Below are positions 1 through 5,158 of a DNA stretch of 5,284 nt, piece by piece. This DNA comes from Actinomycetes bacterium. Lineage in GTDB: Bacteria; Actinomycetota; Acidimicrobiia; Acidimicrobiales; Bog-793. Under the pieces are notes generated by a model. That model did no database searches. It saw only the letters and a list, made by a program, of their open reading frames with translations, and was not told the DNA's origin. How positions within the stretch are numbered: position 1 is the stretch's first letter; each line of letters starts with the position of its first letter. Made by a program: the position numbers and the translations under genes. Where the stretch lies: contig JAJYGM010000261.1 of assembly GCA_021785095.1 (NCBI GenBank), forward strand, positions 1 through 5,284, in the 5' to 3' direction.

Positions 1-1084
1 GAAAATCTGGTCGACGGCTGGAGTCCGCTGTGCAGGAAGGTGCCGAGCGCGATCCCGGCTCCCCCGAGCGCCACGGACGGCCGGGTGCCGACTCTGCCGA
101 CGAGCCGGCCGGAGACGGGAGCCCCCAGCACCATCGTCACCGGCACGGGAAGGGTGTCGAGGGCGGCGGCAGGAGCCGACAGGTGGCGGACGTCCTGGAG
201 ATAGAGCGTGTTCGAGAAGAGGAACCCTCCGAGTCCGGCGAATGACACGACACCGACCACCGTGGCGCCGGAGAATGGCGCGCTGGCAAAGAAGCGCAGC
301 TCGATGAGCGGCTCGCTCCTCCGCCGCTCGTACGCGACGAGAAGCGCGAGACTCGTGAACGAGAGCAGGAACAGCAAGAGGATGAGTGGGGAAGCCCAGC
401 TGTGACGCGGGCCTTCGATGATGCCGTACGTGAGGCCGGCGAGTGCCACCATGACGACGAGCTGACCGACGGGATCAGGGCGACGGGCACCCGATCCCCG
501 TGACTCGGGCACGAAGCACGCCGTGAGCACGACGGTCGCGAGCCCGACAGGGATGGTCACCCAGAAGATGGAACGCCAGCCGACCGAGTGCACGAGCAGG
601 CCCCTAAGACGGGTCCGAGAGCCATGCTGATGCCGAAGACCGCCCCCCAGATCCCGATCGCCTGCGCCCGTTCCCGCGGATCGTCGAAGGTGCTGCGGAT
701 GATCGATATCGCCACGGGGTTGAGCATCGAGCCGCCGAATGCCTGGGTCATGCGGAAGGCGATGAGCCAGCTGAGGCTGGAGGACAGGCTGCAGGCGAGC
801 GAGCCCAAGGTGAACACGATGAGGCCGACCTGGAAGACCCTCCGCCGGCCGAGGCGGTCTGCGATCGACCCGGACAGCATGAGCAGGCTGGCGACGACGA
901 GGGTGTACGCATCGAGCGTCCACTGCAGTCCCGAGACGGTCGCGTGAAACTCTCGCCCGATCGACGGCAGCGCCACGTTCACGATGGTGTTGTCGAGCCC
1001 GACGACGAACGGGCTCATGCAGCAGATCGTGAGAATGCCGACCCGGCGCGACGACGACTCCGTCGAACCCAGGTCGCCGGTCAT
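1..1084 (-). pseudogene. DHA2-family MFS drug exporter (EmrB/QacA-like), frameshifted and partial
   Basis: This inner-membrane, proton-coupled exporter gene starts at ATG 1084-1082 and runs off the left edge (about 360 codons visible of the usual 450-500). After a Ser/Thr-rich N-terminus of about 15 residues, the first helix carries LDNTIVNVALP, typical of 14-helix DHA2 transporters. Next come the loop 2-3 signature GSIADRLGRRR (motif A) and the antiporter motif C, GPVLG. The frame breaks exactly there: the C run at 601-604 is one base short, and the existing frame ends at TGA 559-557. One extra base restores GLLVHSVGWRSIFWVTIPVG and an open frame to position 1, with further helices and a loop rich in Arg and Glu. 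The codon just before the break is a rare TTA. An AGGAG lies about 15 bases upstream of the start, further than usual. Family assignment is secure and the substrate is unknown. The indel may be a real mutation or a sequence error in a homopolymer. Confidence 0.85.
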
Positions 1085-1090
1085 CTCGTG

Positions 1091-2980
1091 ATGCTCGCAC
1101 TCCTGGTCGGGCTCTCGATCGCCGTGTTCTCCCGCGTCTGGCTGACAGGGGACCCTGCTCGCACGGTCATGTGCCCCTGCGGTGACACCGGTCAGGCGGT
1201 GTGGTTCATGGCCTGGGTTCCGTACGCCCTCGGGCACCTGCAGAATCCGCTGTTCACGAACCGCCTCTTTGCCGGCCAGGGCGGAGCCGACCTGCTGGCA
1301 AGCACTTCGTATCTGCTCCCGAGCTTTCTGCTCTCGCCGGTGACGGCCCTGTTCGGCGCCACGGCATCCTTCAACGTGGCAGAGACGGCGGCGCCGGTTC
1401 TCTCGGGCTGGGCGATGTACCTCGCGAGCGGCCGTCTCAGCTCGCGCTGGGTGCCCCGGGCCGCTGGAGGACTCCTCTACGGCTTCTCTCCGTTCCTCGT
1501 GCAGGCGGAGACCCAGGGCCACCTCAACCAGAGCTGGTTGTTCTTCCCCCCGCTGTTGTTCCTGGCTCTCCACGAGATCCTCGTCGGCCGGAGGCGCTCG
1601 GCGGTCGTGGCGGGCTCACTGCTCGGGGTGCTCGTCGCGGCCGAGTACTTCACAGGGGCGGAGCCTCTGGCGATGACCGTGCTCGGGGCCTCGGCGGGGC
1701 TCCTCGTCGCCCTCGTGCTCGCCCCACGGGCGGCCTTCGCCCGGCGGAAACGGATCCTCGTCGCGTTCGGCACCGGTGTCGGCGTGTCGGCGGTGCTCCT
1801 CGCATACCCGGTGTGGTTCATGCTGCGCGGTCCCCGCCACGTCGTGGGTCCTCCGTGGCCTGCCATCGGCCTGTACGGCAACTCGCCCTGGACCTCGGTC
1901 CGAGCGGGCGACCACACGCACGCAGGGTCCGCCTTCGCCCGGCTGATCGGCTACTTCGGCGCGACGGGCCCCCCTCCCTCCTATCTCGGCATCGGGCTCG
2001 TCGTCGTCATCGGGATCTCCCTCCCGCTGTTCGTTCTCCTGAAGCGCAAGGTCGCCTGGTCGATCCTCGTGGCAGGACTCATCTGCTGGGTCTTCTCCTT
2101 TGGCGTCTTGCTGCTCCCGTTCTCGTCACACTCCGCCCAGTGGTGGTTGCTCTGGCGGTACCTCGACCGGGTCCCGGTGCTGGCGGACATCACCCCGGGG
2201 CGCTTCGCCCTCGTCACGTTGTCGGCCGCCTGCCTCCTGGCGGTGCTCGCGCTCGACTGCTTCGCGACGGTCGTCGCCGGTGGCTTCCGACAGCTGCCAC
2301 GGCACCGGGCGAACCGCGGTGCGCTCGGGACCCTGGCCGGCGCCCTCACGACCGTCGGCCTCGCTGCGGTCGCATGCGTGCCGGTGGCCGAGCAGTACAG
2401 CTTCCCGCTCGTGATGCACCCGGGAGAGATCCCGGCGTGGTTCCGGACGGCGGCCCGGCACCTGGCCCCGGCCACCACGGTGCTCACCTATCCCTATGCC
2501 TCCTCGGATGTGCCGGATGCGATGTACTGGCAGGCGGTCGATGGGCTCGGTTTCGCACTCGTCGGCGGGCGGGCGCTCATCCCCGGTGCCGACGGCCGGC
2601 GCTCAGAGCACGTCGACCCCCTCGGCGGCACGAATGGGCTCCTCTACAACGACTCCTTCGGCACCGGCCTGCCACGCCCACCGACCCCGGTGCAGGTCAG
2701 GGCACTGCGGTCATCCCTGCGGCACTGGCGCGTCGACCTCGTCGTCGTCGTCGCAGACGGTCGGGCGCCGGGCTGGGCAGTCGCCTGGTTCGCCGAAGCC
2801 CTCGGCATAGTCCCGACCCTCTCGCACCGGGCGGCCGTCTTCCCGGTGGCGGACGCGGCGGCGATCCCGAGGTTGTTGCCGGCCGCGGTGATCCGCCGCT
2901 GCGACTCGGAGCCGGCCTCGCCGGCGGGCCTCGTCGCCACCATGCGCTGCCTGCGCCCCCACTTCCCCCGCCGCCCCTGA
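1091..2980 (+). CDS. Polytopic membrane protein, GT-C glycosyltransferase-like, unknown function
   Basis: I read 629 residues with about 12 hydrophobic helices (near residues 1-17, 70-90, 97-113, 122-138, 146-164, 170-211, 222-245, 298-317, 321-343, 371-396 and 411-431), then a soluble C-terminal region of about 200 residues. Helix 1 is followed by an outside loop with CPCGDTGQAVWFMAW and NPLFTNRLFAGQGG. An acidic residue just after helix 1 (Asp32 here) is where GT-C lipid-sugar-dependent glycosyltransferases keep a catalytic Asp. QGHLNQSW and EYFTGAE look like further conserved loop motifs. I recognise the general type, often annotated as hypothetical membrane protein in actinobacteria; a role in cell-envelope or protein glycosylation is inference. 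The start is uncertain: ATG 1091 or GTG 1088 lies 3-6 bases from the divergent exporter start, has no clear ribosome site, and leaves helix 1 without a cytoplasmic lead. The frame stays open to a GTG at 944, but that extension is antisense to conserved exporter sequence. Confidence 0.75.
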   Translation: MLALLVGLSIAVFSRVWLTGDPARTVMCPCGDTGQAVWFMAWVPYALGHLQNPLFTNRLFAGQGGADLLASTSYLLPSFLLSPVTALFGATASFNVAETAAPVLSGWAMYLASGRLSSRWVPRAAGGLLYGFSPFLVQAETQGHLNQSWLFFPPLLFLALHEILVGRRRSAVVAGSLLGVLVAAEYFTGAEPLAMTVLGASAGLLVALVLAPRAAFARRKRILVAFGTGVGVSAVLLAYPVWFMLRGPRHVVGPPWPAIGLYGNSPWTSVRAGDHTHAGSAFARLIGYFGATGPPPSYLGIGLVVVIGISLPLFVLLKRKVAWSILVAGLICWVFSFGVLLLPFSSHSAQWWLLWRYLDRVPVLADITPGRFALVTLSAACLLAVLALDCFATVVAGGFRQLPRHRANRGALGTLAGALTTVGLAAVACVPVAEQYSFPLVMHPGEIPAWFRTAARHLAPATTVLTYPYASSDVPDAMYWQAVDGLGFALVGGRALIPGADGRRSEHVDPLGGTNGLLYNDSFGTGLPRPPTPVQVRALRSSLRHWRVDLVVVVADGRAPGWAVAWFAEALGIVPTLSHRAAVFPVADAAAIPRLLPAAVIRRCDSEPASPAGLVATMRCLRPHFPRRP

Positions 2981-2997
2981 GCTCCTGCACATCCGCT

Positions 2998-3013
2998 GGC
3001 GGCCACGACCGCC
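2998..3013. terminator. Weak GC hairpin between convergent genes
   Basis: The 44-base gap between the convergent stops at 2980 and 3025 holds a 5-bp all-GC stem (GGCGG at 2998-3002 with CCGCC at 3009-3013) around a 6-base loop. No T-tract follows on either strand. It could end transcription from both sides, as T-less hairpins are proposed to do in high-GC actinobacteria, but a stem this short occurs often by chance at this GC content. Confidence 0.25.
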
Positions 3014-3024
3014 CGGCACGGGGC

Positions 3025-3429
3025 TCAGACGCTGTACTCCAGCTCGTAGCGGTGGGTGCCGTCCTCGTCGACGGTGAGGTGGAGCGCCCCGGTCATGCCC
3101 TCGAGCTCACCGCGACCCGAACCGGGTACGACCTCGTACTGCAGCACCTGGGAGCCGCCGAACATCGACCCCAGCTGCTGCATCGCGAACGCTCCCGTCT
3201 GGCCGGCGAGCCGTCCGCTCACCGTCTCGATGGCGACGTAGCCAGCGGCACCCTGCCCCGGATCACCTGCGGACAGCATGACCCCGGCGCCGACAGCCTC
3301 GAGGTCGCCGCGGAAGGTCTTGGTGAAGTCGAATCGGGCGACAGCCCCGGACAGCTCGGGCGCCGACGGCGTCATGTGGATCTCGAAGGTCCCCCGCGCG
3401 ATCGCCCTCACCGGCGCCACTGTACGCAC
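3025..3429 (-). CDS. DUF3224 family protein
   Basis: This 134-residue protein spans the usual length of the DUF3224 family, whose biochemical role is not known; solved family members are small beta-barrel folds. Family features in order are the opening ARGTFEIH (residues 11-18), FTKTFRGDLEAVG (35-47) matching the typical TFSGDIEG segment, the Ala/Gly strand AAGYVAIETVSGRLAGQTGAF (61-81), then QYEVVPGSGRGELEGMTG (97-114) and a Tyr-containing end YELEYSV. There is no signal peptide or membrane helix, so it is probably cytoplasmic. The start used is GTG at 3429-3427; two further in-frame GTG codons at codons 4 and 7 are possible and none has a good ribosome site. It sits 40 bases downstream of the acetyltransferase on the same strand, with no visible terminator between them, so co-transcription is likely. 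Confidence 0.88.
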   Translation of the reverse strand: MRTVAPVRAIARGTFEIHMTPSAPELSGAVARFDFTKTFRGDLEAVGAGVMLSAGDPGQGAAGYVAIETVSGRLAGQTGAFAMQQLGSMFGGSQVLQYEVVPGSGRGELEGMTGALHLTVDEDGTHRYELEYSV

Positions 3430-3469
3430 CGGCCGGGACCGAGTCGCGAGACGCCGCAGCCGGTGGGCC

Positions 3470-4084
3470 TCAGGTGGCCGGCGGGACGGTCGGATCGAAA
3501 CAGCGCCGTTGCTCCTGCCATCGTGACCGGGTCATCCGCCAGATGCAGTTGACGCCTTCCTCCCCAGGTGCGAGCGGCTCGGCTGCGGGCGCCTCGGCGG
3601 CGAGCTCGTAGCCGAGCCGCCGGGGGACCGCCCGGCTGCGGGCGTTCGCCCGGTCGTGCCAGATCTCGACCGCCGCCGTCTCCGGGCTCGCGAAGGCGAA
3701 CGTGGTCAGTACGTGAGCGGTCGCCGAGGCGATCCCGCGGCCCACGAAACTCTGATCGAGCCAGTAGCCGATCTCGAGGACGCCGGGCCCTCGCCGCTGG
3801 TGCAGGCCCGAGCTGCCGGCGGGTTCCCCTCGTACGAAGATGCCGCAGATCCAGTCGGTCCGGGCCTGGACGGCCTCGTGCCAGCGATCGACGAGGGCGT
3901 AGCGGTCCTCGATCCGGGAAGGCTCGGCTGCCACCCACGGCATCCACGGCCGCAGGTGTTCGAGGTTCCGCAGCACCAGGGCCTCGATCACCGGAACGTC
4001 GTCGGGCCGCCAGGGGCGCAGCACGAGCTCCCCGGCTCGCAACTCCTCGACCGGTGGCAGCTTGACCGTCGGCGCCGTGGTCAT
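3470..4084 (-). CDS. GNAT N-acetyltransferase, RimJ/RimL type
   Basis: This 204-residue protein should transfer an acetyl group from acetyl-CoA to an amine, in this subfamily often a protein N-terminus or a small molecule; the substrate cannot be read from sequence. The N-terminal strand LRAGELVLRPWRPDDVP (residues 15-31) is the standard RimJ/RimL opening. LEIGYWLDQSFVGRGIASAT (103-122) contains the acetyl-CoA pyrophosphate-binding loop (VGRGIA) after beta-strand 4. HDRANARSRAVPRRLGYE (143-160) is the typical HxxNxxSxxVxxRLGF-like segment of helix 4, with Arg where many members have Pro-Ala. The start ATG 4084-4082 is supported by its 4-base ATGA overlap with the stop of the upstream membrane protein, which implies translational coupling. 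The C-terminal 20 residues (RWQEQRRCFDPTVPPAT region) are beyond the fold and unremarkable. Confidence 0.92.
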   Translation of the reverse strand: MTTAPTVKLPPVEELRAGELVLRPWRPDDVPVIEALVLRNLEHLRPWMPWVAAEPSRIEDRYALVDRWHEAVQARTDWICGIFVRGEPAGSSGLHQRRGPGVLEIGYWLDQSFVGRGIASATAHVLTTFAFASPETAAVEIWHDRANARSRAVPRRLGYELAAEAPAAEPLAPGEEGVNCIWRMTRSRWQEQRRCFDPTVPPAT

Positions 4085-4422
4085 GCCACGAGCAGCAGCA
4101 AGGCGGCGGGTACCCCGACCAGGACGAACGCCATCTCTCCCCGCAGGACCGCCTGCCACGAGCTTCGTCCCTCGGTCTTGGTGTGCCAGGCCGTGAGCCC
4201 TGCCGCGACGGGCCCGGCGATGCCGAGCACTGCGAAGATCCCGAGCCACAGCGGTCCGGTCGCGTGGTGTGACTTCGCCTGGATGTCGTCCAGGGAGTCG
4301 GCGATCGCCGCCACGACCTCGACGTAGGCGGCGACAACCAGGACCGGGAGCAACACGAGGGCGCCGATGAGTCCGCTGCGGGTCGTGCCAAGGGAGGTCT
4401 CGAGGTGGGGCCCAGCTGCCAT
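4081..4422 (-). CDS. Small three-helix membrane protein, hypothetical
   Basis: I do not recognise a family for this 113-residue protein. It shows three hydrophobic segments: about residues 16-42 (GALVLLPVLVVAAYVEVVAAI core), 57-80 (PLWLGIFAVLGIAGPVAAGL core) and 95-113, the last ending at the C-terminus (VGVPAALLLLVA). Between helices 1 and 2 is a short polar loop DSLDDIQAKSHH, and between 2 and 3 a basic stretch HTKTEGRSSWQ. The start ATG 4422-4420 is the outermost in-frame ATG, as a TGA lies just upstream. No Shine-Dalgarno sits at normal distance, but a GACAAT box ends 6 bases before the ATG, the spacing expected for a leaderless actinobacterial transcript. It is the first gene of the minus-strand operon and overlaps the acetyltransferase by ATGA, so it is probably made together with it. 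Confidence 0.72.
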   Translation of the reverse strand: MAAGPHLETSLGTTRSGLIGALVLLPVLVVAAYVEVVAAIADSLDDIQAKSHHATGPLWLGIFAVLGIAGPVAAGLTAWHTKTEGRSSWQAVLRGEMAFVLVGVPAALLLLVA

Positions 4423-4428
4423 GTCCCC

Positions 4429-4434
4429 ATTGTC
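4429..4434 (-). promoter_or_regulatory. Possible -10 box for a leaderless operon transcript
   Basis: On the minus strand GACAAT lies directly before GGGGAC and the ATG of the small membrane protein, so transcription would begin at or next to the start codon. This resembles TANNNT-type -10 elements of leaderless genes except for G at the first base. No recognisable -35 hexamer is present at 16-18 bases, so support is limited to position and similarity. Confidence 0.3.
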
Positions 4435-4487
4435 GCGTCATCGCGCACGGCCATCTCCGGCCGTCTCCGGTCCCGCCTGCCAGCCAC

Positions 4488-4493
4488 TAGGAT
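4488..4493 (+). promoter_or_regulatory. Possible -10 box (TAGGAT) ahead of the tRNA pair
   Basis: TAGGAT fits the actinobacterial -10 consensus TANNNT and is the only such box in the 146-base gap between the divergent membrane-protein gene and tRNA-Asp. It would give a leader of about 70 bases before the mature tRNA. No TTGACA-like -35 hexamer is seen at normal spacing. It is followed by GAGGG and a GTG codon at 4506, so it might instead have served a small gene now lost. Confidence 0.3.
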
Positions 4494-4568
4494 CTGAGGG
4501 CGCAGTGATCGAGGACCTGCCCGTTCGCTCTCCGAGCTGGTGGGACCCCGAGGTGCTCAGCCCAGCTG

Positions 4569-4646
4569 GGACCTGTGGTGCAGCTCGGAGTGCACGCCGG
4601 CCTGTCAAGCCGGAGGTCGCGGGTTCAAATCCCGTCAGGTCCGCCA
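4569..4646 (+). tRNA. tRNA-Asp (anticodon GTC)
   Basis: The cloverleaf folds completely. The acceptor stem GGACCTG (4569-4575) pairs with CAGGTCC (4636-4642), followed by discriminator G and an encoded CCA (4644-4646). The D stem is GTGC/GCAC with loop AGCTCGGAGT containing the conserved GG. The anticodon stem CCGGC/GCCGG closes loop CTGTCAA, so positions 34-36 are GTC (4604-4606). The variable loop is AGGTC, and the T stem GCGGG/CCCGT closes TTCAAAT. The base before the second D strand is T where A21 is usual. tRNA-Asp followed by tRNA-Phe is a common actinobacterial order; in mycobacteria a tRNA-Glu precedes them, and none is present here. Confidence 0.96.
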
Positions 4647-4652
4647 GTGTGA

Positions 4653-4697
4653 CGCCCCGGTGGGGAGGATCGCCCGATCCTCGAGCCCACCGGGGCG
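4653..4697 (+). repeat. Long hairpin between the two tRNA genes
   Basis: CGCCCCGGTGGG (4653-4664) pairs perfectly with CCCACCGGGGCG (4686-4697), and inside it GAGGATC (4665-4671) pairs with GATCCTC (4676-4682). This makes a roughly 19-bp stem with a 4-base loop and a single 3-base GAG bulge on the 3' side. It starts 7 bases after the tRNA-Asp CCA. No T-tract follows, so it is not a classical intrinsic terminator. It may act as a T-less terminator for tRNA-Asp, a processing signal for a joint tRNA precursor, or an inserted palindromic repeat. Confidence 0.8.
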
Positions 4698-4700
4698 CGG

Positions 4701-4706
4701 TACGCT
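4701..4706 (+). promoter_or_regulatory. Possible -10 box for tRNA-Phe
   Basis: TACGCT matches the TANNNT -10 pattern and lies 15 bases before mature tRNA-Phe, right after the inter-tRNA hairpin. If real, tRNA-Phe is transcribed separately and the hairpin ends the tRNA-Asp transcript. There is no clear -35 hexamer, since that position falls inside the hairpin stem. Confidence 0.3.
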
Positions 4707-4721
4707 CTCTCGCGACACCAC

Positions 4722-4794
4722 GGTCGGGTAGCTCAGTTGGTAGAGCGCGCGCCTGAAAAGCGCGAGGTCACCGGATCGACGCCGGTTCCGACCA
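4722..4794 (+). tRNA. tRNA-Phe (anticodon GAA)
   Basis: The acceptor stem GGTCGGG (4722-4728) pairs with TCCGACC (4787-4793), the last pair being G-T, with discriminator A at 4794. The D arm is GCTC/GAGC with loop AGTTGGTA. The anticodon stem CGCGC/GCGCG closes loop CTGAAAA, giving GAA (4755-4757). The variable loop is AGGTC, and the T stem ACCGG/CCGGT closes ATCGACG. The first T-loop base is A instead of the usual T. CCA is not encoded (CGC follows the discriminator), in contrast to tRNA-Asp next to it. The minus-strand integrase fragment reads antisense into the 3' end of this gene. Confidence 0.95.
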
Positions 4795-5085
4795 CGCAGG
4801 AAGGCCCTGGTCACAGGGCCTTTCTTGCTGTCCGGGGGCCGGTCGGGGCGCTCCCGACGGGCTGTCGTGCCCCACCCGTGCCCCACGAGCTGGGTAGGTC
4901 TCGGCGGTCGCTTCCCGGACCCGGCGACGCTCTTGATCCACCATCGCCCCCAAGCGCTCGGCGATGCGCCTGTCCCGCTCGGCCGAGGAGTGCTGGTAGA
5001 CCATCGCTGCCCGGGTGCTCGAGTGGCCGAGCCGGGCCATCAGTTCCTTGGTCGTCGCCCCGGTCTGGGTACTGGTAGTCGGCGA
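4768..5085 (-). pseudogene. Tyrosine integrase C-terminal fragment, truncated
   Basis: Tyrosine recombinases cut and rejoin att sites; this is only the last part of one. From about 5067 the frame reads QTGATTKELMARLGH, then SSTRAAMVYQH: the LGH box II histidine (codon 5025-5023) and the nucleophile Tyr (codon 4998-4996) of actinophage and integrative-element integrases, followed by SAERDRRIAERLGAMVDQE, the usual C-terminal helix. The arm-binding domain, the core fold and the first catalytic Arg are absent. Homology stops just upstream, a TAA lies in frame at 5088-5086, and no proper start exists, so it cannot make an active enzyme. The C-terminal tail reads across the tRNA-Phe terminator and stops at TGA 4770-4768 inside the tRNA T arm. 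An integrase ending at a tRNA 3' end is the classic arrangement at one attachment end of an integrated element. Confidence 0.85.
4801..4828 (+). terminator. Intrinsic terminator after tRNA-Phe
   Basis: AAGGCCCTG (4801-4809) pairs perfectly with CAGGGCCTT (4814-4822) around loop GTCA, followed by TTCTTG. The 9-bp GC-rich stem with a T-rich tail starts 7 bases after the tRNA-Phe discriminator, where a transcript end is expected. The same bases are inside the antisense reading frame of the integrase fragment, encoding the part near ERPCDQGLP. Confidence 0.85.
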
Positions 5086-5158
5086 TTATCGAACCACGTC
5101 GAGTTCTTCATGGATCCCCCAGCGAGAGAACGGAACTCGACATACGTCGTAATCAGTG
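5086..5158. other. Junction segment between two recombinase remnants
   Basis: These 73 bases are less GC-rich than their surroundings and carry no gene. They join the truncated end of the tRNA-Phe integrase fragment to the stop codon of the recombinase-like gene on the right. Besides the inverted repeat listed separately, there is a small odd palindrome TACGTCGTA at 5143-5151. The breakpoint in the integrase falls at about 5067-5085. This is most likely the outer end of the mobile element to the right. Confidence 0.45.
5098..5141. repeat. Inverted repeat at mobile-element boundary
   Basis: GTCGAGTTC (5098-5106) and GAACTCGAC (5133-5141) are perfect 9-base inverted arms separated by 26 bases. 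The repeat lies 18 bases past the stop of the recombinase-like gene and just outside the break in the integrase. It could be a terminator for that gene (no T-tract is visible), a recombinase-binding site, or part of the terminal repeat of an element. Confidence 0.55.

Noticed and set aside
605..607. TTA codon as a bldA-type regulatory switch in the exporter
   Set aside because: It lies directly at the one-base deletion, so a local sequence problem explains it better, and nothing else shows that this organism uses TTA for regulation.
1085..1573. N-terminal extension of the exporter frame to 1573
   Set aside because: The extension is antisense to the GT-C-like gene, is highly charged and has no resemblance to transporter N-termini; the ATG at 1084 gives a normal short lead into helix 1.
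1201..3552. A 783-codon plus-strand open frame, longer than the gene I called
   Set aside because: It is a +1 shadow of the GT-C-like gene, made almost only of Arg, Pro, Gly and Ala, and it continues antisense through DUF3224. Its translation has no recognisable domain, whereas the 1091-2980 frame has clear membrane helices.
3408..4487. A 359-codon minus-strand frame across the operon
   Set aside because: It is Arg/Pro/Ser-rich shadow coding overlapping the acetyltransferase and the membrane protein, both of which are better supported.
4367..4756. Plus-strand frame across both tRNA genes
   Set aside because: It is translated tRNA sequence (for example the AGSNPV stretch comes from the T arm of tRNA-Asp), a common spurious call.
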